Part shown: positions 9,235 through 18,692 of the stretch, piece after piece | Position numbering within the stretch: the stretch's first letter is position 1 | Layout: each line of letters starts with the position of its first letter | Origin: an uncultured Treponema sp. | GTDB lineage: Bacteria; Spirochaetota; Spirochaetia; Treponematales; Treponemataceae | Assembly: GCA_934691925.1 (NCBI GenBank) | Contig: CAKUTI010000001.1 | Location: forward strand, 1-64,000 | Reading direction: 5' to 3' | DNA length: 64,000 nucleotides | The notes under the pieces: generated by a model | Database searches by the model: none | Told to the model about the DNA's origin: nothing | What the model saw: the letters and a program-made list of their open reading frames with translations, nothing else | Position numbers and translations under genes: made by a program

Positions 9235-10449
9235 ATGGCAGAAAAAGTTCAATCGCCTGATATGGCGGAAAAACTGAAAGCCCTTGAGGCGGCCCGGCTT
9301 CAAATTGAAAAGCAGTTTGGCTCAGGCTCTTTGATGAAGCTTGGTGACCGCACTGACACGGCTTCAATCGATGTGATTCCATCCGGCTCGATTCTTCTTG
9401 ACGAGGCTCTCGGAGTCGGCGGCTATCCGCGCGGAAGAATCATCGAGATGTACGGCCCTGAAAGCTCTGGAAAAACGACTCTCGCGCTTCATGCAATCGC
9501 AGAGGCGCAGAAACTCGGCGGAATTGCGGCTTTTGTTGATGCGGAGCACGCTCTCGACCCTGTTTACGCGAAGAATCTCGGCGTTGACATCGACAACCTT
9601 TATGTTTCGCAGCCAGACACTGGCGAGCAGGCGCTTGAAATTACCGAGCAGCTTGTCCGTTCCGGCGCGGTTGACATCATCGTTGTTGACTCGGTTGCGG
9701 CTCTTACTCCTCAGAAAGAAATTGAGGGAGACATGGGCGACTCGATGATGGGCTTGCAGGCGCGTCTTATGAGCCAGGCTTTGAGAAAGCTTACTGCAAT
9801 CGTCGGAAAATCAAAGTGCATTATCGTGTTTATCAACCAGATTCGAATGAAAATCGGAATCATGTTCGGAAATCCTGAGACGACAACCGGTGGCAACGCT
9901 TTGAAATTCTATTCTTCTGTCCGTCTTGAAATCAGGAGAATCGAGTCGATTGACGGAAAAGGCGACGAGGACGCAGTCGGAAACCGCGTGCGCGTAAAAA
10001 TCGTGAAAAACAAGGTTGCGCCGCCATTCAGAAAAGTCGAGCTTGACATTTACTTTGGAAAAGGCGTTTCAGCAGTCGCGTCGCTTTTGGACTCGGCTGT
10101 AAAGCACGGATTTATCGACAAGCGCGGTGCCTGGTACACACGCGGAGAGGAAAAAGTCGGGCAGGGAAAAGAAAACGCGATAAAATTCCTTACAGAAAAC
10201 GCGGACTACGCAAAACAGCTTGAAGCTCAGATTAGAAGCGACCTTTTCCCGGGGCAGATTTTAAGAACCCGCGAGGGCGTTGCTGTTTATCCTGAGCAGG
10301 AAAAAGCCGTTCTCGAGGCGAAAAAAGCGAAGGAAAAAGCTGAAAAAGAAGCGAAAAAAGCTGCTGAAAAAGAGGCCGCCGCAAAAGCTCCAAAGCTTGA
10401 CATCGGGGCAGAGCCGGCTTCTCCTAACGCAAGCGACGCACTTTTCTAG
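9235..10449 (+). CDS. recA: Recombinase RecA
   Basis: Forms ATP-dependent filaments on single-stranded DNA, pairs homologous strands and is the centre of recombinational repair. The core is canonical: Walker [10 protein letters not shown] at about 74-82, [23 protein letters not shown] (Walker B) and [10 protein letters not shown] with GNPETTTGG (loop L2). The 404-residue protein is longer than the usual 350 because of a K/E/A-rich helical tail (about 360-390) and an acidic end. I chose ATG 9235 over an in-frame GTG at 9226 because AAGGTGGA sits at the right distance before it. No LexA box was recognised upstream. Confidence 0.97.
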   Translation: MAEKVQSPDMAEKLKALEAARLQIEKQFGSGSLMKLGDRTDTASIDVIPSGSILLDEALGVGGYPRGRIIEMYGPESSGKTTLALHAIAEAQKLGGIAAFVDAEHALDPVYAKNLGVDIDNLYVSQPDTGEQALEITEQLVRSGAVDIIVVDSVAALTPQKEIEGDMGDSMMGLQARLMSQALRKLTAIVGKSKCIIVFINQIRMKIGIMFGNPETTTGGNALKFYSSVRLEIRRIESIDGKGDEDAVGNRVRVKIVKNKVAPPFRKVELDIYFGKGVSAVASLLDSAVKHGFIDKRGAWYTRGEEKVGQGKENAIKFLTENADYAKQLEAQIRSDLFPGQILRTREGVAVYPEQEKAVLEAKKAKEKAEKEAKKAAEKEAAAKAPKLDIGAEPASPNASDALF

Positions 10450-10467
10450 GATTTTTGATTTTAGAAA

Positions 10468-11106
10468 ATGGTTTTCGTAGTTTTGGGGCTTGGCTCGAAC
10501 AAAAGCTGGGGCGGACTTGAGCCGCTTGAGCTTTTGTCTTTCGCCTGCTTTAGGTTAGAAAATTTGTTTGTCTCTGATTTTCGTGTGTCTTCCGTTTACA
10601 TTTCAAAGGCGATGTATCTTGAAGAGCAGGCGGATTTTCACAATATGTGCGTTTCTGGATTCACAAGTCTTTCAGCGGCTGAGCTTTTGCAGAAAATCCA
10701 CGGTATTGAGTCGTCTCTTGGAAGAGAACGTGAAAACGAGACAAGAAACGGACCTCGCTCGATTGATATTGACATCGAGCTTTACGGAACTGAAAAGATT
10801 GATTTTCTTGATACAAAAGACAAGATGAAAAATCTTCAAGTTCCGCATCCGAGGCTTCAAGAACGCGCTTTTGTTTTGCTTCCGCTCCTTGATGTTTTGC
10901 CAAAAGATTCCGATATTTTAAATAAGTTTCAGATTCTTGACTGGCTTTCACAAATTAAGAAAAAAGATGAGCAGGAAGAAAAAACGGAGCAGGTGAAAAA
11001 ACTGCTTTACTCATCTGATTTTGAAGCGATGATAAAAAAAGCGGGAGAAAACGATGGAAGACTTGCTGGTTCAGACAGATTCATCTCAGCAGACTTTTGT
11101 TCTTGA
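10468..11106 (+). CDS. folK: 2-amino-4-hydroxy-6-hydroxymethyldihydropteridine pyrophosphokinase
   Basis: Transfers pyrophosphate from ATP to 6-hydroxymethyl-7,8-dihydropterin in folate synthesis. The family signatures are present: LGLGSNKSWGG at the start, EQADFHNMCV, a GPRSIDIDIELYG stretch carrying the metal-binding aspartates, and PHPRLQERAFVLLPL. The 212-residue protein is longer than the usual 160 to 170 by a C-terminal charged helix that overlaps the start of scpA by 53 bases. No dihydropteroate synthase gene is adjacent. Confidence 0.92.
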   Translation: MVFVVLGLGSNKSWGGLEPLELLSFACFRLENLFVSDFRVSSVYISKAMYLEEQADFHNMCVSGFTSLSAAELLQKIHGIESSLGRERENETRNGPRSIDIDIELYGTEKIDFLDTKDKMKNLQVPHPRLQERAFVLLPLLDVLPKDSDILNKFQILDWLSQIKKKDEQEEKTEQVKKLLYSSDFEAMIKKAGENDGRLAGSDRFISADFCS

Positions 11107-11860
11107 AAAAACTGAGGACGCTGAAAAAAAAGAAAAGCGGCGGTATACGGCAGGCGAGTTTGAAGGACCGCTTGATTTGCTCTGGGCGCTTATCCGTGAC
11201 AACAAAATCAACATTTACGATATTCCGATATCAATGATTACGGAGCAGTTTCTGGAATATCTTGATTACGCCGCGTCGTTTGAGCTTAGCGATTTGTCCG
11301 AATTCTACAGCATGGCTTCCCGCCTGATTTATATAAAGTCAAAAATGATGCTTCCGTCGGATGTTAGAGTTGACGATGACTTGGATTTTGATGATCCGCG
11401 CGAGGAGCTTGTTGACACTTTGATTGAATATCAGAAATTCAAGAAGCTTTCGTCGCTTATTGAGGAAAAACAGGACGAGAGCGAATGGACTTTTGAACGC
11501 AAAAAAATTCAGAGAATTCTTCCATTTGAAGAGGAAGATTTGTGGCAGAAAGTGGACACTTGGGATTTGCTTGAGCAGATGCAGAAAATGTTCAAGAATC
11601 TCGTGAGCCAGTATTCGGATGAGAAAATCCTTGATATGTATGAGGAAATTTCCGTCAATGAAAAACTGACTTTGATGAACGAGCTTATCGAAGAAAAAAG
11701 CGAGTGTATGTTCACGGATTTGATTGTGCGGAAAGGAAATCTTCTTGACGTGATTTGCGCGTTTATGGCCTTGCTCGAGGCTGTAAAATTCAAGAGAGCC
11801 TGCATATATCAGAACCGGATGTTCGGAGACATAAAGATAACGAAATACACAGTCGCTTAA
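11054..11860 (+). CDS. scpA: Segregation and condensation protein A
   Basis: ScpA is the kleisin that bridges the heads of the SMC dimer and works with ScpB in chromosome condensation and segregation. The 268-residue product shows the kleisin N-terminal signature EGPLDLLWALIRDNKINIYDIPI and the conserved SEFYSMASRLIYIKSKMMLP; the winged-helix C-terminus ends FKRACIYQNRMFGDIKITK. About 35 charged residues precede the conserved core. It overlaps folK by 53 bases in another frame and is followed 32 bases later by scpB. Confidence 0.94.
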   Translation: MEDLLVQTDSSQQTFVLEKTEDAEKKEKRRYTAGEFEGPLDLLWALIRDNKINIYDIPISMITEQFLEYLDYAASFELSDLSEFYSMASRLIYIKSKMMLPSDVRVDDDLDFDDPREELVDTLIEYQKFKKLSSLIEEKQDESEWTFERKKIQRILPFEEEDLWQKVDTWDLLEQMQKMFKNLVSQYSDEKILDMYEEISVNEKLTLMNELIEEKSECMFTDLIVRKGNLLDVICAFMALLEAVKFKRACIYQNRMFGDIKITKYTVA

Positions 11861-11892
11861 TCTTAAAAATAAAAACGGGAAGTTTTATAAAA

Positions 11893-12438
11893 ATGGACGT
11901 GAATTTAGAGAAGGAAGCTGGACTTGTTGAAGCAGTTTTGTTTCTTGAAAGCCAGCCTTTAACATCGGCAGCCATTGCAGGAATCACGCAGCTTGCGGAA
12001 GATGTTGTTGAAAACTGCATCGAGATTTTGAAGGAAAAATACACTGCGGAAAACTGCGGCGTTGAAATTTCCGTAATCACAGGCGGTTACATTCTGACCC
12101 CGAAAAAAGAATATTGGGACACGATAAAAGAACGCTACGGAAACAAAAATGAGGGAAAACTTTCAAAGTCCGCGCTTGAAGTGCTTTCGATTATCGCTTA
12201 CAAGCAGCCGATTACCCGCGCGGAAATCGAGAATCTCCGCGGAGTTTCGCCTGACAATATGCTCAGGATTTTGATTGACCGCCAGCTTGTCAAGGAAGTC
12301 GGAAGAAGAGATTCTCCTGGCCGCCCGGTCGAATTTGGAACAACAAAAGAATTCCTGAAATTTTTCAGATTGAATTCTATCGCAGAATTGCCTAAACTTG
12401 ATGAAAAAGAAGAGGAGAGATTTGTCCTTGCCCGCTAA
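11893..12438 (+). CDS. scpB: Segregation and condensation protein B
   Basis: Winged-helix partner that dimerises and binds the ScpA linker within the SMC complex. The 181-residue protein has two winged-helix domains: an N-terminal one starting EAGLVEAVLFLESQPLTSAAIA, and a second with the hallmark LSIIAYKQPITRAEIENLRGV and GRRDSPGRPVEFGTT. I chose ATG 11893, where the product begins MDVNLEKEAGL in line with the family; a longer upstream frame lies inside scpA. Its end overlaps the start of rluB. Confidence 0.94.
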   Translation: MDVNLEKEAGLVEAVLFLESQPLTSAAIAGITQLAEDVVENCIEILKEKYTAENCGVEISVITGGYILTPKKEYWDTIKERYGNKNEGKLSKSALEVLSIIAYKQPITRAEIENLRGVSPDNMLRILIDRQLVKEVGRRDSPGRPVEFGTTKEFLKFFRLNSIAELPKLDEKEEERFVLAR

Positions 12439-13162
12439 TAATTCAAATTCAGAAAATATCCGTCTCCAGGCTTTTTTGGCTCATTGCGGAGTCGCAAGCC
12501 GGAGAGCGTCAGAACAAATCATTTTGGACGGACGCGTGAGCGTGAACGGAAATGTCGTCACAGAACTTGGAACAAAAGTTTCTTCAAGCGACAAAGTTTT
12601 GGTTGACGGAAAAGAAGTCCATCTTGAAGAGTCAAAACGCTATGTTCTTTTGAACAAGCCGCTTGGATATGTCTGCTCGCAGTCAGATGAAAAAGGCCGC
12701 CCGGTTGCCGTTGATTTGCTGAAAAGCAAGTATAAGGAGCGGCTTTACAATGTCGGCCGTCTCGATATGTTCAGCCATGGCGCAATCATTTTTACAAACG
12801 ACGGAGATTTTGCTGCAAAACTCAGCCATCCGAGCGCGGAAATCGAAAAGGAATATCTCGTTGAGACAAGTTTTGCTCTTCCGCGTTATCTTGCGGAAGA
12901 TTTCAGGCGAGGAATCAGAATCGACAATGTTTTTTACAAGGCGAAAGACGCTCAGGAGCTTAATTCCCACAAGATGAGAGTCGTGCTTGTCGAAGGAAAA
13001 AACCGTGAAATCAGGCGCGTTTTTGAAAGCCGCGAGGCTGTCATTAAAAATCTTAAGCGCGTTAGAATCGGATGCGTGGAGCTTGGAGACTTGCAGCCAG
13101 GAGAAAGCCGCAATTTGACAAACGCGGAAGTAAACGGTCTTTTAAGACTTTGCAAAAATTAA
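12401..13162 (+). CDS. rluB: Pseudouridine synthase, RsuA/RluB family
   Basis: Isomerises a uridine in rRNA; RluB-type members act on helix 93 of 23S rRNA. An S4-like RNA-binding domain comes first (LQAFLAHCGVASRRASEQII), then the catalytic domain with YVLLNKPLGYVCS and GRLDMFSHGAIIFTNDG, whose Asp is the nucleophile, and finally EGKNREIRRVFE. The start is uncertain: ATG 12401 overlaps scpB by 38 bases and has no ribosome site, whereas TTG 12422 or TTG 12428 follow AGGAGAGA and would trim 7 to 9 residues. Target specificity beyond the family is inferred. Confidence 0.88.
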   Translation: MKKKRRDLSLPANNSNSENIRLQAFLAHCGVASRRASEQIILDGRVSVNGNVVTELGTKVSSSDKVLVDGKEVHLEESKRYVLLNKPLGYVCSQSDEKGRPVAVDLLKSKYKERLYNVGRLDMFSHGAIIFTNDGDFAAKLSHPSAEIEKEYLVETSFALPRYLAEDFRRGIRIDNVFYKAKDAQELNSHKMRVVLVEGKNREIRRVFESREAVIKNLKRVRIGCVELGDLQPGESRNLTNAEVNGLLRLCKN

Positions 13163-13186
13163 AACGAAATAAAAAGAAGGAAAAAT

Positions 13187-15547
13187 ATGATAATCGCAAT
13201 GGACGGACCTGCTGGAACAGGAAAATCGACAATCGCATCTTTGATTGCAAAAAAGCTCAATATTACGTATTTGAACAGCGGAAGCTTTTACCGCGCGCTT
13301 ACAATGTCTTTGAATGAGACAGAAATCGATATTTCCGACACGGAAAAAGTTCTTGATTTCTGCAAAAAACAGTCGCTTGACTATAAAAATTCTCATCTTA
13401 TTTTGAACGGAAAAGATGTTGAGTCTCATCTTCACGATGACGCAGTAAGCGCGAAAGTCGCTCAGGTTTCTTCAATTGTTGAAATCCGGCATCTCGTGAA
13501 CGACAGAATGAGAGAAATCACAAATCATCTTGACATAATCTGCGAGGGACGCGACATGACAACTGTCGTTTTTCCAAATGCGGACTACAAATTTTATCTT
13601 GACGCGTCTATTGACGTGCAGGCTCAGCGGCGTTTTGACCAGGGCGTTTCAAATATGACGCTCGAGGAAGTGAAAGCCGCTATCATAAAGCGCGATGAAA
13701 TCGACAAAAACAAGAAAGAGGGCGCGCTGAAACGTGCTTCGGACGCGATATATATTGACACTTCCAACTTGACGATAGAACAGGTTTGTGAGATAATACT
13801 AAGCAAAATTCACAATAAAGGTAACAATATGGAACAGATGGAAGTGGAAAAGGAAGAAGCTCAGAACAAAAAGAGCGAAATCCAAACACAATTAATGGAA
13901 GAGTCGCTCAAAAGTCTTGGAACTGTTGAGGACGGTCAGCTTGTTGATGGTACAGTAGTTCAGGTTACAAATGATTATGTATTCATCGATATTGGATATA
14001 AATCAGAAGGAAGAATCCCGACAAGCGAGTTTAATGGTAAGCTCCCTAAAGAAGGCGATGTTCTTACTGTAGTTGTTCTCCGCAAAGACGGAAGAAACGG
14101 ACCTGAGATTTCATACACAAAAGCTCAGTCAAAACAGCTTTGGAAAGATCTCCGCAAGGCATTTGAAGAAAAATCTCCTATCGATGGAACAATTCAGAAA
14201 GAAGTCAAGGGCGGATATGACGTTCTTCTCGGCGGCGATATTCACGCTTTCCTTCCTGTTAGTCAGGCAGACAGCCAGAAGGTTGAAGTTTCTTCAAAAC
14301 TTATTGGCTTGGAAGCAAAATTCTACATCGAAAGACTTTATTCAGACAACAAGGCAAATGTTGTTGTAAACCGCAGAAAATATCTTGAAGAAGTTATCAA
14401 CGAGAAAAGAGAAAAATTCTTCGCTGAAACTCAGATTGGCGACACTGTAAAAGGCGTTGTAAAATCTTTCACAAGCTTCGGTGCATTCATCGACTTGGGC
14501 GGATTCGATGGACTTCTTCATATCAATGATATGTCTTGGGGACACGTTACACGTCCGAAAGATTTCGTTAAGAAAGGTCAGGAAATCGAGCTTAAAGTAA
14601 TCCGTCTTGACCCTGCTGAAAAGAGAATCAATCTTTCTTTGAAGCACTTCAAGGAAGATCCGTGGGTTCACTTTGAGGATAAATATCATGTTGATGACAT
14701 CGTTGAGGGAACTGTAACAAAACTTACAGACTTTGGCGCGTTCATCGAGCTTGAAGAGGGAATTGAAGGACTTGCCCACATTTCTGAATTTAGCTGGACA
14801 AAGAAAATCAACAAGCCTTCTGACATGGTTAAAATCGGCGACAAAGTTAAGTGCATGATTTTGGGCTATGATATTCCTGCTGGCCGCGTTTCTCTCGGAC
14901 TTAAACAGTGCACACCAAATCCTTGGGACACAATTGGCGAGAAATATCCAGAGGGAACAAAAGTTCACGGAAAAGTCGTAAAGCTTACAAACGCTGGCGC
15001 ATTCATTCAGCTTGAGGAAGGAATCGACGGTTTCTTGCGTGCTGAAGATATTTCTTGGACAAAGAAAGTTAAACACGCTGGAAGCGAGCTTTCTGTTGAC
15101 CAGAAAATCGATGTTGTTGTCTTGAACACAGACTTGGAAAACCGCAGAATCAATGTTGGAATCAAGCAGCTTACAGACAATCCATGGAAGAAATTCGCTG
15201 AGGATTACAAACCTGGTTCAACACTTGAGGGCGAAATCACTTCAATCACTGATTTCGGCTTGTTTGTAAAAGCTCCAGATGGAATCGAAGGTCTTGTAAA
15301 CAATTCAAACTTGACTGACGAGCGCGATGTTCCTGCTGAGGAAGCAATCAAAAAGTTCAATGTTGGCGACAAAGTAAATGTTTACGTTGTTGATGTAAAT
15401 GTTGACAAAGAAAAAGTTGCATTCTCTATCAAGGAATACAAAAGAGCGCAGGCTCGCAAAGAGATGAACCAGTATATGTCTTCTGCAAACGAGGACGATG
15501 GTGCTTATACTCTTGGCGATATGCTCAAGTCTCAGAAAAATAACTAG
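13187..15547 (+). CDS. rpsA: Fused cytidylate kinase and 30S ribosomal protein S1
   Basis: Residues 1-205 are a CMP kinase (CMP/dCMP to the diphosphate): P-loop GPAGTGKST at 7-15, SGSFYRAL, CEGRDMTTVVFPNADYKFYL and the lid RDEIDKNKKEGALKRASDAI. From about residue 245 six S1 domains follow; the third to sixth are the most regular (FTSFGAFIDLGGFDGLLHINDMSW and related). S1 binds mRNA and delivers it to the ribosome. The fusion is also known in T. pallidum. An in-frame ATG at 13829, residue 215, lies 7 bases after AAAGG, exactly at the domain border, and could yield free S1 of 572 residues. Confidence 0.95.
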   Translation: MIIAMDGPAGTGKSTIASLIAKKLNITYLNSGSFYRALTMSLNETEIDISDTEKVLDFCKKQSLDYKNSHLILNGKDVESHLHDDAVSAKVAQVSSIVEIRHLVNDRMREITNHLDIICEGRDMTTVVFPNADYKFYLDASIDVQAQRRFDQGVSNMTLEEVKAAIIKRDEIDKNKKEGALKRASDAIYIDTSNLTIEQVCEIILSKIHNKGNNMEQMEVEKEEAQNKKSEIQTQLMEESLKSLGTVEDGQLVDGTVVQVTNDYVFIDIGYKSEGRIPTSEFNGKLPKEGDVLTVVVLRKDGRNGPEISYTKAQSKQLWKDLRKAFEEKSPIDGTIQKEVKGGYDVLLGGDIHAFLPVSQADSQKVEVSSKLIGLEAKFYIERLYSDNKANVVVNRRKYLEEVINEKREKFFAETQIGDTVKGVVKSFTSFGAFIDLGGFDGLLHINDMSWGHVTRPKDFVKKGQEIELKVIRLDPAEKRINLSLKHFKEDPWVHFEDKYHVDDIVEGTVTKLTDFGAFIELEEGIEGLAHISEFSWTKKINKPSDMVKIGDKVKCMILGYDIPAGRVSLGLKQCTPNPWDTIGEKYPEGTKVHGKVVKLTNAGAFIQLEEGIDGFLRAEDISWTKKVKHAGSELSVDQKIDVVVLNTDLENRRINVGIKQLTDNPWKKFAEDYKPGSTLEGEITSITDFGLFVKAPDGIEGLVNNSNLTDERDVPAEEAIKKFNVGDKVNVYVVDVNVDKEKVAFSIKEYKRAQARKEMNQYMSSANEDDGAYTLGDMLKSQKNN
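13817..13831 (+). promoter_or_regulatory. Possible internal ribosome site and start for free S1
   Basis: AAAGG at 13817-13821 is followed after 7 bases by an ATG (13829-13831) in the cmk-rpsA frame. The ATG opens the sequence MEQMEVEKEEAQ, just after the last cytidylate kinase helix and before the first S1 domain. Confidence 0.45.
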
Positions 15548-15559
15548 TTTGTTGAATTG

Positions 15560-17107
15560 ATGAGTGCGAAGAATTCTCTTGAATTAGATCAATTAAAAAC
15601 ACTCATCGAAATAAACGAACGGATAAATTCAAATTATTCTGATATAAACGCATTGCTGGTTTACATTCTTGAATCGGCAATGCGTCTTGTTCAATGCGAA
15701 TCTTCTTCGCTGCTTCTTGTAAACACTGAGACAGGCAATCTTAGTTTTGTCGTTGCGCTTGGACCGAAAGGCGCGGAAGCAAAAAATATTCCAGTAGACA
15801 AAAACAGCATTGCGGGCTGGGTTGTGGAGAACAACAAGCCTCTAATCATTAAAGATGTCGAAAATGATCCGAGATTTTTTAGGAATGTTCAGGACAAAAC
15901 TGGATACGTTTCAAAAAACATGGCTGCAATTCCGATGTGCGTGAAAGGACGCTGCATCGGCGTGATTGAGCTTATAAACAAGTCCGGTCCGAAATCTTTT
16001 GATGAGAAAGACTTGAACATCTTGCAGCTTTTATCGAACCAAGCTGGAATCGCTTATATCAACGCGGACATCTACCGCAATGCAAAAGACCAAATTTCAG
16101 TTCTTTCAAATAAAATCATAAGCGGCTCGGAATATCATGCGTTTGTCGCAAAAAGCGCGGCTGTCTTGGATTTGCTCCGCGTGATTGACGAGGTTGCAAA
16201 AACAAACGCTACGATTTTGATTACGGGCGAAAGCGGAGTTGGAAAGGAGCTTTTTGCGGAGCAGCTTCATATGAAAAGCGTGCGTTTTGAAAAGCCTTTT
16301 ATCCGCGTGAATTGCGCGGCTCTTTCTCCGTCGTTGCTTGAAAGCGAGCTTTTCGGCCACGTGAAAGGCGCATTTACCGATGCTGTTTCTGACAGAATCG
16401 GGCGTTTTGAGGCTGCGGACGGCGGAACTCTTTTCCTTGACGAGATTGCGGAGCTTCCTCTTGATTTGCAGGCGAAATTCTTGCGTGTCTTGCAGGAGCA
16501 TAAATTTGAGCGTGTCGGCTCGAACAAGACTGTTTCGGTTGACGTTAGGATTGTGGCTGCGACAAACAGAAATCTCGAGGAGATGGTCAGCTCGGGAAAA
16601 TTCAGAAGCGACCTTTATTATCGTTTGAACATCGTTCCGCTTAATATTCCTCCGCTTCGGGAGCGAAAAGAAGACATTGAGTCTTTGGCGCAGTTTTTCC
16701 TTAATAAATTCAAGATTGAGACAAAGAAAAATTTTGAGGGCTTTTCTCAGAGCGCGCTTAGGACGATGTACGATTATTACTGGCCGGGAAATGTGCGCGA
16801 GCTTGAAAATTCCGTTGAGCGCGCCTGCGTTTTGGGAACTCCGCCTCTAATTCAGGCTGAAAATCTTGGAATTGCGGTTTCCAAAACGAATTCAAACGAG
16901 AATGATTCGCTTTGCAGTCATCTTGCTGAAGAAATTTATGATGAAAATGAAGACAAGACTTTGAAAACTGCTTTGAACAAATTCAAGGCGGCTTACATCA
17001 AGAAAATTCTTCAGGAAAACAACTGGAATCAGACAGCGGCTGGAAAAGTTCTTGGAATCCAGCGGACTTACGTTAGCCGTTTGCTTAACGAGCTGCATTT
17101 GCGGTAA
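15560..17107 (+). CDS. Sigma-54-dependent transcription activator with GAF sensor
   Basis: Enhancer-binding protein that uses ATP to open sigma-54 promoters. Order: a GAF domain (about 15-165; SSSLLLVNTETGNLSFVVA), the AAA+ domain with Walker A GESGVGKE, ESELFGHVKGAFTDA, Walker B GGTLFLDEI and the arginine-finger region YYRLNIVPLNIPPLRER, then a Fis-type helix-turn-helix (NWNQTAAGKVLGIQRTYVSRLL). The sigma-54 contact loop reads GAFTDA where GAFTGA is usual. No response-regulator receiver domain is present, so control is probably by a ligand of the GAF domain or by level. Start ATG 15560 follows rpsA by 12 bases; no ribosome site is visible. Confidence 0.93.
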   Translation: MSAKNSLELDQLKTLIEINERINSNYSDINALLVYILESAMRLVQCESSSLLLVNTETGNLSFVVALGPKGAEAKNIPVDKNSIAGWVVENNKPLIIKDVENDPRFFRNVQDKTGYVSKNMAAIPMCVKGRCIGVIELINKSGPKSFDEKDLNILQLLSNQAGIAYINADIYRNAKDQISVLSNKIISGSEYHAFVAKSAAVLDLLRVIDEVAKTNATILITGESGVGKELFAEQLHMKSVRFEKPFIRVNCAALSPSLLESELFGHVKGAFTDAVSDRIGRFEAADGGTLFLDEIAELPLDLQAKFLRVLQEHKFERVGSNKTVSVDVRIVAATNRNLEEMVSSGKFRSDLYYRLNIVPLNIPPLRERKEDIESLAQFFLNKFKIETKKNFEGFSQSALRTMYDYYWPGNVRELENSVERACVLGTPPLIQAENLGIAVSKTNSNENDSLCSHLAEEIYDENEDKTLKTALNKFKAAYIKKILQENNWNQTAAGKVLGIQRTYVSRLLNELHLR

Positions 17108-17152
17108 AATAGAAAACATTAAAAATTATAGAAATCCTAGGAGATTATAAAA

Positions 17153-17869
17153 ATGGCTGAAAAAGTTCAGAATGAAACTGTTGCCGAGAAACTCAACGCT
17201 TCTTTAGCAAAATCATCAAAGACTCTGCTTGCGCTTGCTGCGGTTGTTGTCATCGCGTTTTTGGCGGTGATTGTTGTTTCGAATATAAACGCCGGCGCGA
17301 CAAAAAAGGGCTTGGAGCTGATTGACACGATAAATTATTCTTTGACAAGAGAATCTGAAATTGCTGCAGATGACGAGAATGTTTCGGAAGAAGAAATCGC
17401 TTCAAAAAAGGCTGAGGAAAAAACTGCGCGCCAGAATTCGGCTTTGGAGCAGCTCGCTTCTCTTTCATCAAAATCAGGAATTGTTGGCGTTAGAGCGAAT
17501 ATGCTTGTTGCCGACATCAAATTCAGCCAGAAAAACTATTCTGAAGCACGCGACGCTTACGTAAAAGCCGCAAGCGGCAAAAAAGCTTACACAGCCGCAT
17601 TGAACAATTTTAACGCAGGCGTTTGCTCAGAAGAGCTTGGAGACAATGACTCTGCTGTGAAATATTACGGGCTTGCCGCAAACGATAAAGACTTTGTCTT
17701 GATCGACCACGCTTTGTTCAGTCTGGGACGCGTTTACGAGGCAAAATCAGATTTCGCTTCTGCAAAGTCATCTTATGAAAAGCTCAATGACTTGCACCCG
17801 ACAACAAGCTGGGGGCAGCTCGCAAAATCACGCCTTATTGCGTTGAAAGCGGCAGGCCAAATCCAATAA
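17153..17869 (+). CDS. TPR protein with one membrane helix
   Basis: The 238-residue protein has a ribosome site (AGGAG, 11 bases before the ATG), a short cytoplasmic N-terminus, a membrane helix at about 24-44 (LLALAAVVVIAFLAVIVVS), a charged coiled-coil stretch and TPR repeats to the end (AALNNFNAGVCSEELGDNDSAVKYYGLAA, HALFSLGRVYEAKSDFASAKSSYEKL). The layout matches YfgM-type periplasmic TPR proteins, which work near the Sec or Bam systems, but I cannot assign it further. Its first 16 residues resemble those of RecA in this window. Confidence 0.78.
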   Translation: MAEKVQNETVAEKLNASLAKSSKTLLALAAVVVIAFLAVIVVSNINAGATKKGLELIDTINYSLTRESEIAADDENVSEEEIASKKAEEKTARQNSALEQLASLSSKSGIVGVRANMLVADIKFSQKNYSEARDAYVKAASGKKAYTAALNNFNAGVCSEELGDNDSAVKYYGLAANDKDFVLIDHALFSLGRVYEAKSDFASAKSSYEKLNDLHPTTSWGQLAKSRLIALKAAGQIQ

Positions 17870-17921
17870 ATCTCTTATTGGAAAAAAGTAACCGGCAAAA
17901 CGAAATTTATTTTATTTTTAT

Positions 17922-18668
17922 ATGAAAACGACAGCAAAGACCATTAAGAAGAATTTGTTTTTTTTGACGGTTTTTTGCTGTCTTTTTTTTCAGATTTCAT
18001 GCGGACTTGAGGAAGTGATTGTTGTTGAAGCTCCGACCGTGACTTACAACGACCCGCTTTATTCTGATTCCGACTACACGAATTATTACTGCTCTTTTTT
18101 GACAAAAGAAAGCAGCCAGCCAGACTCATTCTTGGGGACTGAGGTCTATTACAAAATCTACAATAATTCAAGCGTGCTCGTTTCCGAAAGAAACGCGATA
18201 ACTGCCGTGAACACGACAAGCAACGGAAGCTCTGCCGCAACGAGAATGGTAGAGACTTACACTTATCAGCCGCTCGGAATGAATCCTCAGAATTCGGACT
18301 CTATTTTCCTTTCAAGCTCTAGAAACGACCGGCGAGTTTATTTTCGTCTTGTTGACAACGGCGACGGCGAAGATTTGGCTGCCGACATACAAGTTTCAGG
18401 AACTTCAACTGGAAAAATTCCTTATCGCTATTCAAACGATAAATCTTTCGACTTTTTTGACAACGATGACAGCGACAGCACCGGCAAAATCGATGTGAAG
18501 CCTGAAAGCGGCGACCTTGACTACAAGCACAGCTCAACTGCCTCTGCCTCTGCCGAGTATTATGTTCAGCTTTTCGCAGTCGGAGTCGCTTGGGATTCAT
18601 CTTCGTTGACAAGAAGCTACAGCCTAGTCTTGGATTTAGGCTCGATTCCAATCAAGGATAGCTACTGA
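17922..18668 (+). CDS. Predicted lipoprotein, function unknown
   Basis: The 248-residue protein begins with a lipoprotein signal peptide: charged start, hydrophobic core FFLTVFCCLFF and lipobox-like ISCG with Cys at about 27, so it should be lipid-anchored and exported. The mature part is rich in Ser, Asp, Tyr and Thr with beta-strand patterns (DYTNYYCSFLTKES, EYYVQLFAVGVAWDSSS). No known domain was recognised. A -10-like TATTTT at 17908-17913 would put the transcript start about two bases before the ATG, and no ribosome site is present. Confidence 0.75.
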   Translation: MKTTAKTIKKNLFFLTVFCCLFFQISCGLEEVIVVEAPTVTYNDPLYSDSDYTNYYCSFLTKESSQPDSFLGTEVYYKIYNNSSVLVSERNAITAVNTTSNGSSAATRMVETYTYQPLGMNPQNSDSIFLSSSRNDRRVYFRLVDNGDGEDLAADIQVSGTSTGKIPYRYSNDKSFDFFDNDDSDSTGKIDVKPESGDLDYKHSSTASASAEYYVQLFAVGVAWDSSSLTRSYSLVLDLGSIPIKDSY

Positions 18669-18692
18669 ATTCCAATTTTTCATCACAAATTC

